This document shows, one piece after another, positions 8,278 through 16,850 of a stretch of DNA of 64,000 bases. The first letter of the stretch is position 1; every line of letters starts with the position of its first letter. Source of the DNA: Nocardiopsis eucommiae (lineage in GTDB: Bacteria > Actinomycetota > Actinomycetes > Streptosporangiales > Streptosporangiaceae); contig CP074402.1 in the NCBI GenBank assembly GCA_018388625.1, positions 930,001 to 994,000 on the forward strand, read 5' to 3'. The position numbers and the translations under genes were made by a program. Under the pieces are notes generated by a model. It was not told the DNA's origin. It ran no database searches and worked only from the letters and a program-made list of their open reading frames with translations.

Positions 8278-9882
8278 TCAGGTGTTCTCGGGGTCGCGGC
8301 GCACGGCGCCACGGGTACGACGACGGCGGCGGACCCGACGGGCCCCGTCACCCTCACCGGACTGCTCCGGGCCGCTGGCGGGGGCCTCCGCCCTGACCGT
8401 GGCCTTCACCGCGGCCTTCTCCGTCGTGCCCTCGGAGCGACCGACGTTCTCACCGCTGCGGGTGCGTCGGCGCGAACGGCTCCGGTCGCGGTCACGGGAG
8501 CCCTTGCGGCCTCCCTGCTCACCGCGCTCACCGCGCTCCTTGCGGTCCCCACGGCCCTTGCGGCCACCCCGGTCGCCGCCGCGCGGCTGCCCGGTGTCAC
8601 CGATGTCCTCGACCTCCTCGGCCTCCAGACCGGCGTGCTCCCCGCGCTTGTCCATGGCCAGCTTGCCCTTGGTCCCCTTGGGGATGCGCAGCGCCTCGAA
8701 GAAGTGCGGCGAGGTGGAGTAGGTCTCCTCGGGCTCGTGGAAGTCGAGGTCGAGCGCGCCGTTGATCAGCTTCCAGCGCGGCATCTCCTGCCAGTCCACG
8801 AACGTGACGGCGGTACCGGTACGCCCAGCGCGGCCGGTGCGGCCGATGCGGTGCGTGTAGGTCTTCTCGTCCTCGGGCGTCTCGTAGTTGACCACGTGGG
8901 TCACGTCGTCGACGTCCAGTCCTCGGGCGGCCACGTCGGTGGCGACCAGGATGTTGATCTTGCCGTTGCGGAAGGCCCGCAGGGCGCGTTCGCGCTGGCT
9001 CTGGCCGAGGTCGCCGTGGACGGCCGCGGCGGCGAAGCCACGGTCCTTGAGCTCACCGGCGACCCGGTCGCAGGCCCGCTTGGTCTGGCAGAACACCATG
9101 CTCTGTCCGTGCTCCTCGGACTGGAGGAGACGGGCCAGCATCTCGGGCTTGTCCATCTGGTGGGTGCGGAACGCGTGCTGGGCGATCCGCTTGGTGATGG
9201 CCGAACCGTCGATCTCGTTGTCGTCACCGGCCCGCACGTGGGTGGGCTGGCGCAGGTAGTTCCGGGAGAGAGTGACGATCTCGCTCGGCATGGTGGCCGA
9301 GAAGAGCATCACCTGGCGCTCGGTCGGGATCTTCTTGAGGATGCGCTCGATGTCCGGGAGGAAACCGAGGTCGAGCATCTTGTCGGCCTCGTCCAGGACC
9401 ACCGCCGCGACCTCGTCCAGACGCAGGTGCTTCTGGTTCTCCAGGTCGAGCAGACGGCCCGGGGTGCCGACGACGACGTCGACGCCCTCCTTGAGCCCGT
9501 TGATCTGCGGCTCGTAGGAGCGACCGCCGTAGACGGTCAGGATGCGTCCGCCGCTGCGCTTGCTCGCGGTGGTGAGGTCGGCAGCCACCTGGATGGCCAG
9601 CTCACGGGTGGGGACGACGACCAGGGCGCGGGGCCGCTTGGAGGTGCCCGGCTTGGCCTGCGCGCGCTGGAGCAGGGGAAGACCGAAGGCGAGGGTCTTG
9701 CCGGTACCGGTGCGCGCCTGGCCGATGATGTCGCTGCCGTTCAGCGCGATCGGCAGGGCCAGCTCCTGGATGGGGAACGGGGATATGATCCCCTCCGCCT
9801 CCAGGGCGTCCGCGATCTCCGGGCTCACGCCCAGGTCGCGGAAGGTGGTCGTGGGTGTCGTTGATTCTTCTGTGCTGCTCAG
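8278..9882 (-). CDS. DEAD-box ATP-dependent RNA helicase (probable CTG start)
   Basis: RNA helicase of the RhlE/DeaD type. The ATP site ARTGTGKT, PTRELA, GTPGR, DEAD, SAT and HRIGRTGR are all present, followed by a basic Arg/Gly-rich tail of about 110 residues. The first GTG (9828) would cut off the conserved F of the Q-motif (TFRDLGVSPEI...FPIQ). Upstream, the frame is open to a TGA at 9888-9886. The only start that keeps the Q-motif is CTG at 9882-9880, with GGAGG eight bases before it. I therefore extend the gene by 18 residues to about 534. Cold-shock or ribosome-assembly function is inferred from the family. Confidence 0.85.
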   Translation of the reverse strand: MSSTEESTTPTTTFRDLGVSPEIADALEAEGIISPFPIQELALPIALNGSDIIGQARTGTGKTLAFGLPLLQRAQAKPGTSKRPRALVVVPTRELAIQVAADLTTASKRSGGRILTVYGGRSYEPQINGLKEGVDVVVGTPGRLLDLENQKHLRLDEVAAVVLDEADKMLDLGFLPDIERILKKIPTERQVMLFSATMPSEIVTLSRNYLRQPTHVRAGDDNEIDGSAITKRIAQHAFRTHQMDKPEMLARLLQSEEHGQSMVFCQTKRACDRVAGELKDRGFAAAAVHGDLGQSQRERALRAFRNGKINILVATDVAARGLDVDDVTHVVNYETPEDEKTYTHRIGRTGRAGRTGTAVTFVDWQEMPRWKLINGALDLDFHEPEETYSTSPHFFEALRIPKGTKGKLAMDKRGEHAGLEAEEVEDIGDTGQPRGGDRGGRKGRGDRKERGERGEQGGRKGSRDRDRSRSRRRTRSGENVGRSEGTTEKAAVKATVRAEAPASGPEQSGEGDGARRVRRRRRTRGAVRRDPENT

Positions 9883-10449
9883 GGCTCAGGCCTCCATCTA
9901 GGCGGGCCGCAGCGTTGTTCGTGGCCGCGGCGGGGTGCGGTCGCGGGCGGCTTCTGACCGCCGCGGAGGGCGCGGCTCACCGGTTCCCGCTTCGGCGAGG
10001 GAGACCCGGTGGCGCTGCCGACTGGACCCGCGCGGCCCGGGGGTTCCCTGGTCACGATGTCTCGGTTCCATCCGCTGGATTGTCGTGTGCGGTGCGTAGC
10101 TGGGCGCGTGGGCCGTTGCTCCCTCACGCCGCACTGCTCGTGAGGACACGTTGTGGTGTCCGGCTGACACGTCGCTGGGCGCCCGCGTCCGCGGCGCCGG
10201 AAGGCGCGCGGGAGGGCCCGCGTCGCGGGGGTGCGGGACGCGGCGCCGCGATCGTGCGCGCCGGTCATCACGCTGAGTCTAGCTGCTGGTTAGCCCGGTG
10301 CACATAGCTGGTCACTGTGCTGTGGACCCCGTCGTGTAGCCGGGCTCCGACGGCCGAGACCGTACCCGCTCCCAGCCGGTGCAACCGTTCCCAGGAGGCG
10401 TTTAGTCCCCGATTGGGTGGCGGAGGGGCCGAGCGATACCCTGGCGGGC
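9883..10449. other. Divergent intergenic region
   Basis: 567 bases between the divergently transcribed DEAD-box and ferritin-like genes. I see no supportable gene, RNA or repeat. The minus-strand half may be a long leader for the helicase, as known for some cold-shock helicase mRNAs; this is a guess. Confidence 0.4.
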
Positions 10450-11148
10450 ATGACCCAAGGCTCCTCTGCGCAACCCGGCGTGATCGATCTGCTCGGCCTG
10501 CTCGCCTACGCCGAGCTCGGTTCCTTCTTCCGTCTGGCCGACGACGCCGGTCTCGCGCCCTCGCTGCGGACCAAGGGTCAGCTGGCCGGTCTGGCCGCCA
10601 CCGAACAACAGCACTACCAGGCGCTCCACCGGCGCCTGGCGGAGCTCGGGGTGGACCCCGAGGAGGCCATGGCCCCGTTCGTGCGGCCGCTGGACGGCTG
10701 GCACGAGCGCACCGAACCGCAGAGCTGGCTGGAGAGCCTGGTCAAGACCTACGTCGGTGACGGCATCGCGGGCGACTTCTACCGCAGGGTCGCCGAACTG
10801 GCCGACGCCGACACCCGCGCCCTCGTCGAGGACGTGCTCGCCGAGACCGAGCGGGCCGAGTTCGTCGCCGAGCAGGTGCGCGCCGCCCTGGTGGAGGACC
10901 CCAGGCTGGCCGGACGCCTGTCCCTGTGGGCCCGTCGTCTGGTCGGGGAGGCGCTGAGCCAGGCGCAGGCGGTGGCCGTGGACCGGCCGCAGCTGGCCGC
11001 GCTGCTGGCGCGCGACCCGAAGGTCGCCGAGCGGGAGGAGCGGACGGGTGACTCGGGCCTGGGTGACCTCGCCGCCGTCAGCCGGATGTTCGCCTCGCTC
11101 ACGGAGGGGCACGCGGCGCGACTCTCCGCCATGGGCCTGGCCGAATAG
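10450..11148 (+). CDS. Ferritin-like fold protein (MiaE-like)
   Basis: A 232-residue, helix-rich protein. It begins IDLLGLLAYAELGSFFRLADDA, contains AATEQQHYQALHRRL and a later ETERAEFVAEQV, a spacing of Glu and His that recalls the diiron ferritin-like/MiaE family. ATG 10450 is preferred over an in-frame GTG at 10417, whose upstream AGGAGG is too far away. The gene is divergent from the DEAD-box helicase, as in the mycobacterial rhlE-Rv3210c pair (from memory). Metal binding and function are inferred. Confidence 0.7.
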   Translation: MTQGSSAQPGVIDLLGLLAYAELGSFFRLADDAGLAPSLRTKGQLAGLAATEQQHYQALHRRLAELGVDPEEAMAPFVRPLDGWHERTEPQSWLESLVKTYVGDGIAGDFYRRVAELADADTRALVEDVLAETERAEFVAEQVRAALVEDPRLAGRLSLWARRLVGEALSQAQAVAVDRPQLAALLARDPKVAEREERTGDSGLGDLAAVSRMFASLTEGHAARLSAMGLAE

Positions 11149-11322
11149 GCGCGCGGATCGCCCGTCCGGTCGTGGTTTCGGCCTTCTCGGGGCTTTGACC
11201 GGGACTTGGTCCCACTTGGTCAAGCGCGGGTAATTTCCAACACATTCGTTACGATCCATTGGTCCGGCGCACATAGAGTCGATGGAGTTTCCCGTCTCCT
11301 GACCACGCGAGTAGGTACTTCC

Positions 11323-11634
11323 ATGCCCCGTGGGACCTCCGTGCGCCACCCGCTGGCCGGACTCACCCGTGACTTCCACAAGATCGGCCCCCTCGACGCG
11401 CCGGTGCCGCCCTGGATGAGCGCTGAGCTGGACCAGCACGCCGCACAGGTGTGCGAGGGCATCGTCTCCGGCGGCGCCGAACTCACCGCCAACACGCTCG
11501 GAACGTACCTCCACGGATTCCTCGACGGCTGCCTCGAACGCGGCTGGGACTCCGAGGACGCCAGCTATGACTGGGAGACACTCCGCATTCTCGCGATCTG
11601 CCGACTGGCGAAGGACCGTGGTTTCGTCCGCTAG
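11323..11634 (+). CDS. Small hypothetical protein
   Basis: 103 residues, soluble, no domain recognised. Sequence features are a Pro-rich start, a predicted helix around AELDQHAAQVCEGIVSGG and two cysteines. The in-frame GTG far upstream (11206) lacks support. The upstream region 11149-11322 holds two copies of ACTTGGTC ten bases apart and an AT-rich stretch, probably the promoter. Codon use is typical of the genome, which supports a real gene. Confidence 0.55.
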   Translation: MPRGTSVRHPLAGLTRDFHKIGPLDAPVPPWMSAELDQHAAQVCEGIVSGGAELTANTLGTYLHGFLDGCLERGWDSEDASYDWETLRILAICRLAKDRGFVR

Positions 11635-11902
11635 GTTGGTGACGTCCGCAGGCGGGTGTGATCTGCGACGCGATTCCTCTCGCTGTCATCGCCCTTCTGG
11701 TTCTCCGGCGGAAGCCGCCGCTTGGGCGTACGCTGAATTGACACCGGTGAACCACGACGGCCCCCGACCCGGATCGGCGCTCCGCGCCGGTTCCAGTGGC
11801 CTGCGGAATGCAACGTGGCATTCTCGGTGTTCCAGGGGCGAGGCGGTACCCGGGCACCGTGACCGGCGGAGCGGCCCGAAGAGCCGCGAGAAAGGAAAGC
11901 GA

Positions 11903-12145
11903 ATGAGGAGCGGTCGGCATGGGGCGGCGCGCCCACCGGTCGGCGTCCTGATCCAACAGGATCGCGTCGACTTCGCGCTTTTCGCACTGATCTTCGTCGT
12001 CGCACTCGTGTCGATGGTGTTCACCGGGCCTGGAAGCGTCGTCTTCTGGCTGGCGTTCCTACCGATGATCGCCACGGGCGTGCTGGCGTTCCGACGTATC
12101 GAGAGTCTGTCCCGGCAGGAGCTGCGGGACTCCGAGTTCCTGTGA
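11903..12145 (+). CDS. Small two-helix membrane protein
   Basis: 80 residues starting at ATG 11903 behind GAAAGGAAAG. Two hydrophobic segments, about residues 24-42 and 45-62, are followed by a charged tail RRIESLSRQELRDSEF. No family recognised. The 268 bases upstream (11635-11902) contain no other gene I can support. Confidence 0.6.
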   Translation: MRSGRHGAARPPVGVLIQQDRVDFALFALIFVVALVSMVFTGPGSVVFWLAFLPMIATGVLAFRRIESLSRQELRDSEFL

Positions 12146-12227
12146 CGGAGCGCCGCACCGGCGGCGTACACGCGACGAGGGCGAGGCCGTTGGCCCCGCC
12201 CTCTCCTGATGCTCCGTGCCCTCGCGG

Positions 12228-13025
12228 CTACGAGGTGGGCTCACCACCCCTCCCGCGCTGTCCCGGAAGGCTGGAGGCCTCCTCCTTGGAGCCCTGGTCC
12301 GCGGTGGCGCCCGGACGGCCCATGGCCGCCTCGCGCCCCGCCTCGTAGCTGCTCGCGCCGCCACTCACACGGGCGGTCTCGCGCTCGGCCGCCTCCAGCC
12401 AGTTCGTCCAGCGGGACTGCATCGGCCGGATGAGTCCGCCGCCGACGCCGACCACCAGGATGCCGCCCACGGTGGCGAGCACCGCGACCAGCACCGGCAG
12501 GGTGACGGTCGTGGCCACGCCCATCTGGTTCAGCGCGGCGATGACACCGAGGGCCAGCACGGCCACGGCGGCGACGTTGGCCAGGAAGCGGCCGTAGGAC
12601 AGCGCTCCCAGAGCACCGGTGATCAGGTCCCGGACGGCCTTGGCGATCATGCCCGCCACCACGACGATCACCAGCGCCACGATGCCGTGCGGAATCCAGG
12701 CGATGACGTCGTTGAGCAGCGTGCTGATCGGGTTCGGCCCGAAGACGTTGAACGCGAGCGTCAGCACGAACAACAGGCCGACGTAGTAGATGATCTTCCC
12801 GCCCAGCTCGCTGGCGGTCCAGCGGCTGCGCTCGAAGTACTCGCCCACGCCTCCGCGGTGCAGTGCGCGGTCCAGACCGACGCTGTGCAGGCCCTTGGCG
12901 ACGCCCTTCCCCACGAACCAGGCGATGATCCAGCCCAGTACCAGGATCACCAGGAAGCCCAGCAGCAACGGCACGAAGCCCGCCACCGTCTGCCAGGCGT
13001 CCATCAGGCCCTGACCGATGTCCAT
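12228..13025 (-). CDS. Mechanosensitive-channel-like membrane protein (TM-helix/CmpX type)
   Basis: 265 residues with about five hydrophobic helices: residues 15-40, 72-95, 112-135, 145-165 and 168-192. The repeated pattern, a Gly-rich helix followed by a basic loop (GWIIAWFVGKGVAKGLHSVGLDRAL), matches the conserved TM-helix domain of CmpX/small MscS-related proteins. The C-terminal 65 residues are polar and probably cytosolic. Role in membrane tension or osmotic response is inferred from the family. It is transcribed alone. Confidence 0.7.
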   Translation of the reverse strand: MDIGQGLMDAWQTVAGFVPLLLGFLVILVLGWIIAWFVGKGVAKGLHSVGLDRALHRGGVGEYFERSRWTASELGGKIIYYVGLLFVLTLAFNVFGPNPISTLLNDVIAWIPHGIVALVIVVVAGMIAKAVRDLITGALGALSYGRFLANVAAVAVLALGVIAALNQMGVATTVTLPVLVAVLATVGGILVVGVGGGLIRPMQSRWTNWLEAAERETARVSGGASSYEAGREAAMGRPGATADQGSKEEASSLPGQRGRGGEPTS

Positions 13026-13262
13026 ACGTCCTCACCCCCGAATCGCTGGTTCCGCCCGGTTGACCAGTTGCCGGTGCCGGGCGGATACGGCGAAGAGAAG
13101 CGCGTTACTTCTCAGTTCCGCGATACCCGTCGCAAGATAATTGAACCGTTCCGAATGCCGGTGTCGAGTTGATTGCCCAGACTTGACACAGGAATGGCTA
13201 TTCTGTGGTTCTTTTTGGGCTGGATATTCGGGACAATACGCGACGGGAATTGCGGGAGAAGG

Positions 13263-13300
13263 AAAACGGCCCCCGGAACACGACCGTGTTCCGGGGGCCG
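13263..13300 (-). terminator. Terminator of the TetR gene
   Basis: Sixteen-base arms at 13267-13282 and 13285-13300 are perfectly complementary; on the minus strand the hairpin is followed by TTTTCC. Confidence 0.8.
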
Positions 13301-13319
13301 CGACGTGTGCGGCCGGGGG

Positions 13320-13967
13320 TCAGTCCCCGGTCTCGTCCTCGTCCGCGGGCCGGGTGAGGTCCCATCCGCTGATCCCGCGCCAGGCCAGCCGGGCCACCAG
13401 CTGCTCGGCGGCGTCCTTGGGGACCGCGCCGTTCCTGTTCAGCCAGTAGCGGGCACTGGTCTCGGCCATGCCGACGAGCGCGATGCTCAGCAGGTGCGCC
13501 TCGTCGTCGGAGATGCTCGTGTCCTGGCGGATGACCTTGCCGATGAGTTCCGCGCAGCGCTGGAACGTGTGCTCGCTCTTCTCCCGGACGGCCGGGAGGT
13601 TGCGCAGGTCGGACTCGAAGACCAGCCGGAACGCCTCTCCGTCGCCCGCGACGAAGTCGAAGTAGGCCTGGAAGCTGGCGGTGACGCGCTGACGGTTGTC
13701 GTCGGTGCTCTCCAGCGCCTCCCGCTGCTTCTCGACCAAGGCCTCGGAGTGTTCCTCCAGAAGGGCCAGGTAGAGCTCCAGCTTCCCAGGGAAGTGCTGG
13801 TACAGGACCGGCTTGCTGACTCCCGCGCGGTCCGCGATCTCGTCCATCGCCGCGGCGTGGTACCCGCGGGCGACGAAGACCTCCTGAGCCGCTGCCAGGA
13901 GTTGGCGGCGGCGCCGGACCCGGGGCAGACGCGTGCCCCGGGCGCGGGCGTCTGATGGAGCTGTCAC
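13320..13967 (-). CDS. TetR-family transcriptional regulator
   Basis: About 215 residues. The N-terminal HTH reads RRRQLLAAAQEVFVARGYHAAAMDEIADRAGVSKPVLYQHFPGK across two consecutive segments, the standard TetR pattern. I prefer the GTG at 13967, which has GGAGG about eight bases upstream; an ATG at 14018 would add 17 unconserved residues. The C-terminal ligand domain ends in an acidic tail. A TetR gene sits next to moeB1/moeZ in mycobacteria as well (from memory), so this is probably the vertical ortholog; the ligand is unknown. Confidence 0.85.
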   Translation of the reverse strand: MTAPSDARARGTRLPRVRRRRQLLAAAQEVFVARGYHAAAMDEIADRAGVSKPVLYQHFPGKLELYLALLEEHSEALVEKQREALESTDDNRQRVTASFQAYFDFVAGDGEAFRLVFESDLRNLPAVREKSEHTFQRCAELIGKVIRQDTSISDDEAHLLSIALVGMAETSARYWLNRNGAVPKDAAEQLVARLAWRGISGWDLTRPADEDETGD

Positions 13968-14138
13968 ACCCACACCCTCCGAACTCGGCATTGCAGATGC
14001 ACGCCGTTGACCGGACATCTGCGTGGCTGACGCTGTCGGACCCGGCCTCGGCTCTGTGACGCGGCCCGCAGCTCTTTTCGCCCATCCTACTCCGGCGTAG
14101 GTTCGGTGTGGGCAGTGAGGACGGAGGGACGCCCGTGG

Positions 14139-14363
14139 TCAGCGGCGCTCGTCCTCGTCCTGTCCGGCCTCGCGGACCTGCTCGATCACGTCGGCCTCGT
14201 CCGCCTGGTCGAAGCTCTCCTCCGAGGCCCGTTCGGTCCAGTCCTCGCGCGGTTCGCCTTCGTCAGCCCGTGTGCGCTGCTCGGCCGCGTCGGCCTCCGG
14301 CACGGCCGAGGCGGGGTCCTCCTCCACGGGGGCGGTGCGTCGGTTCCCACTGTCAGTTGCCAC
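14139..14363 (-). CDS. Small acidic protein with two EADxxEQ motifs
   Basis: 74 residues, strongly acidic. Two related motifs, PEADAAEQ and DEADVIEQ, lie about 30 residues apart, which suggests an internal repeat. I recall short actinobacterial proteins with such motifs but cannot name a family. No domain or cysteine. It is probably disordered. Confidence 0.5.
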   Translation of the reverse strand: MATDSGNRRTAPVEEDPASAVPEADAAEQRTRADEGEPREDWTERASEESFDQADEADVIEQVREAGQDEDERR

Positions 14364-14539
14364 CGGGTCCTCCCAACATCGTCGCGGAGCGTACGAGTGA
14401 CACTACCCGCGCCGGGTGCCAGGGCAAGGGGAGCCGCGCGGCCGACCGTCGCGCACCACGTGGAATGAACACCCGGGCCGTGGTGGTTGAGGGAGGTCAG
14501 GAAGCGACGAGTACCACCCCTCCCCGGGGTGGGAATGGA

Positions 14540-14567
14540 ATACCCCACCCGTTAGGTTGGGTATAAC
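14540..14567 (+). promoter_or_regulatory. Imperfect inverted repeat upstream of moeZ
   Basis: ATACCCCA (14540-14547) and TTGGGTAT (14557-14564) pair at seven of eight positions and overlap a possible -10 (TAGGTT or TATAAC). It is a candidate operator, possibly for the nearby TetR protein; this is inference only. Confidence 0.35.
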
Positions 14568-14635
14568 TGCAAGCAGCTCCGCGCACCGCTCCCCAGGTGG
14601 ACGCGGGGCGATCCGAACAGTCATGAGGAGTCACC

Positions 14636-15799
14636 GTGTCGCTGCCGCCGCTGGTCGAACCAGCCGCCGAGCTGACCGTGGACGAGGTGCGCCGCTACTC
14701 GCGCCACCTGATCATCCCCGACGTGGGCATGGACGGCCAGAAGCGCCTGAAGAACGCCAAGGTGCTGGTCGTCGGCGCGGGCGGCCTCGGTTCCCCGGCC
14801 CTGCTCTACCTGGCCGCCGCCGGCGTGGGCACGCTCGGCATCATCGACTTCGACGTCGTCGACGAGTCGAACCTCCAGCGCCAGATCATCCACGGGCAGA
14901 GCGACGTCGGCCGTCCGAAGGCCGAGTCCGCCCGGGACAGCATCAAGGACGTGAACCCCAACGTCGAGGTCATCCTGCACCAGGACCGCCTGGAGTCCGA
15001 CAACGCGTTGGACATCCTGGCACCGTACGACCTGATCCTGGACGGCACGGACAACTTCGCCACCCGTTACCTGGTCAACGACGCCGCCGTCATCCTGAAC
15101 AAGCCCTACGTGTGGGGTTCGATCTACCGGTTCGACGGTCAGGTCAGCGTCTTCTGGAACGAGTACGGGCCGCAGTACCGCGACCTCTACCCCGAGCCCC
15201 CGCCGCCCGGCATGGTCCCCTCCTGCGCCGAGGGCGGCGTGCTGGGCGTGCTCTGCGCGTCCATCGGCTCGGTGATGGTCAACGAGGCGATCAAGCTCAT
15301 CACGGGCATCGGTGACCCGCTGGTCGGCCGTCTGCTCATCTTCGACGCCCTGGAGATGACCTGGCGTGAGGTCAAGGTCCGCAAGGACCCGGACACCGAG
15401 CCGGTCACGGAGCTCATCGACTACGAGGCCTTCTGCGGTGCGGTGTCCGAGGAGGCCACCCAGGCCGCCTCCGGCTCCACCATCACCGCTCCGGAGCTCA
15501 AGGAGCTGCTGGACAACAAGCCCGACGAGATCTTCCTCGTGGACGTGCGCGAGAAGAACGAGTACGAGATCGTCAGCATCCCGGGCGCCACGCTCATCCC
15601 CAAGGGCGAGTTCCTCAACGGCAAGGCCTTCGAGCGCCTGCCGCAGGACAAGCGCGTGGTCCTGCACTGCAAGTCCGGCGTGCGCTCCGCCGAGGCCCTG
15701 GCCGCAGTCCAGGCCGCCGGGTTCTCCGACGCCGTGCACGTGGGCGGCGGCGTCCTGGCCTGGATCAACCAGGTCGACCCGAGCCTGCCCGAGTACTAG
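14636..15799 (+). CDS. moeZ: Adenylyltransferase/sulfurtransferase MoeZ
   Basis: 387 residues. The N-terminal ThiF/MoeB domain activates the C-terminus of ubiquitin-like sulfur carriers (MoaD, CysO, ThiS), and the C-terminal rhodanese domain passes on sulfur. Evidence: GAGGLGSP nucleotide site (47-54), DGTDNFATR, C197 in VPSCAEGG, and rhodanese active loop CKSGVRS with C345. The GTG start at 14636 follows GAGGAG. MoaE is encoded about 27 kb further on, consistent with molybdopterin synthesis. A hairpin terminator follows. Confidence 0.93.
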   Translation: MSLPPLVEPAAELTVDEVRRYSRHLIIPDVGMDGQKRLKNAKVLVVGAGGLGSPALLYLAAAGVGTLGIIDFDVVDESNLQRQIIHGQSDVGRPKAESARDSIKDVNPNVEVILHQDRLESDNALDILAPYDLILDGTDNFATRYLVNDAAVILNKPYVWGSIYRFDGQVSVFWNEYGPQYRDLYPEPPPPGMVPSCAEGGVLGVLCASIGSVMVNEAIKLITGIGDPLVGRLLIFDALEMTWREVKVRKDPDTEPVTELIDYEAFCGAVSEEATQAASGSTITAPELKELLDNKPDEIFLVDVREKNEYEIVSIPGATLIPKGEFLNGKAFERLPQDKRVVLHCKSGVRSAEALAAVQAAGFSDAVHVGGGVLAWINQVDPSLPEY

Positions 15800-15834
15800 C
15801 GAGCCGGCCCGCACTGCGGGCCGCGAGCGCCTCC

Positions 15835-15868
15835 GCGGACGGCGCCGGGTGTTCCCGGCGCCGTCCGC
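15835..15868 (+). terminator. Hairpin after moeZ
   Basis: Perfect 15-base arms at 15835-15849 and 15854-15868 with a TGTT loop; the following T-tract is weak. Confidence 0.65.
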
Positions 15869-15991
15869 CGCGTTCCGGGGTGGAGTTTTCCGAGGTCCTC
15901 GCCCCTATCAAGGTGGACAAGTGGGTACGAAACACCCACGGGGTGCGGTACCGACCTCCGGTGCGGGCCCCTGCCGCGAGGAGGTGGCGTG

Positions 15992-16378
15992 ATGCGTGAG
16001 AAGGGACGCTGGGCGGACGTGGCCACGGTCGTCGTCGGACTGGCCGTGGGGCTGAGCTGGATCGTGCACGGGTTGTACGGCTTCTCCGGAGCCACGTTCC
16101 TCCTGGTGGGGCTGGCCGTCATCGTCATGGGCGTGATGTCCCTGACCCGCCCCGGCGCGCTGGTGACCGAACTCGCCGTGACGGCCGCCGGTGTGCTGCT
16201 GTTCGTCCTGCCCTGGGTGCTGGGCTACGCGCACGTCCTGCCCGCCGCGGTGACGGCGTGGGTCGGTGGTGTGGTCATCGCCGCCCTGGGCGTGAACGGG
16301 CTGGTCCAGGCCCGCGCGGCGCGCAGGCGCGACCCCGAACTGGCTTGGGGCAACCACATGAACGTGGTGCCCGAGTAG
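15992..16378 (+). CDS. SPW-repeat-like membrane protein
   Basis: 128 residues with four hydrophobic helices. The segment LPWVLGYAH recalls the SPW repeat found in small actinobacterial membrane proteins. Start ATG 15992 has GAGGAGG seven bases upstream; a GTG immediately before it is less well spaced. Function unknown. Confidence 0.65.
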   Translation: MREKGRWADVATVVVGLAVGLSWIVHGLYGFSGATFLLVGLAVIVMGVMSLTRPGALVTELAVTAAGVLLFVLPWVLGYAHVLPAAVTAWVGGVVIAALGVNGLVQARAARRRDPELAWGNHMNVVPE

Positions 16379-16437
16379 CCGGGGAGCGTGAGCGGCCGGA
16401 GAAGGTGAGTGTCGGCGGGGGTGGATAGGCTCGGCGC

Positions 16438-16788
16438 ATGGTCGATCCCCACCCCCGAGAACCCGGCGAGGACGCGTCGGAGCCCGTCGACGAGTACACC
16501 GAGGAGGTCCTCTCGGTGGTCGAACGGATCCCGCCGGGCCGGGTCATGAGTTACGGCGACATCGCCGAGTACGTCGGCCGGGGCGGCCCACGGCAGGTGG
16601 GGTCGGTGATGTCCCGCTGGGGCGGGGCGGTGCCCTGGTGGCGGGTGGTGCGCTCGGACGGGCGCCCCGCCGAGGGGCACCTCGTACGTGCTCGATCCCA
16701 CTACGCGGCGGAGGCCACCCCGATGCGTCCGAGCGGCGACCGGGTGGACATGCGGGAAGCCCGATGGGACGGGGGAAGCGGAGCCTGA
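16438..16788 (+). CDS. Alkyltransferase-like protein (ATL)
   Basis: 116 residues matching the DNA-binding half of O6-alkylguanine-DNA alkyltransferase, with Tyr39 (VMSYGDIAEYVG) and the arginine-finger region RQVGSVMSR. The acceptor motif PCHRV is replaced by PWWRV (66-70), so it cannot accept alkyl groups. ATL proteins bind alkylated guanines and flag them for nucleotide-excision repair. It lies just upstream of the adnA/adnB operon, the same context as mycobacterial Rv3204 (from memory). Confidence 0.85.
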   Translation: MVDPHPREPGEDASEPVDEYTEEVLSVVERIPPGRVMSYGDIAEYVGRGGPRQVGSVMSRWGGAVPWWRVVRSDGRPAEGHLVRARSHYAAEATPMRPSGDRVDMREARWDGGSGA

Positions 16789-16850
16789 CGGGGGTACCGG
16801 GCGCCGTCGCGGCGTCCGCGATGGTCGTCGACCTCTGGTGAACTGGAGGC

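Noticed and set aside
8209..9864. Long plus-strand open frame opposite the DEAD-box gene
   Set aside because: It is a GC-bias shadow of the helicase with no motif or start signal.
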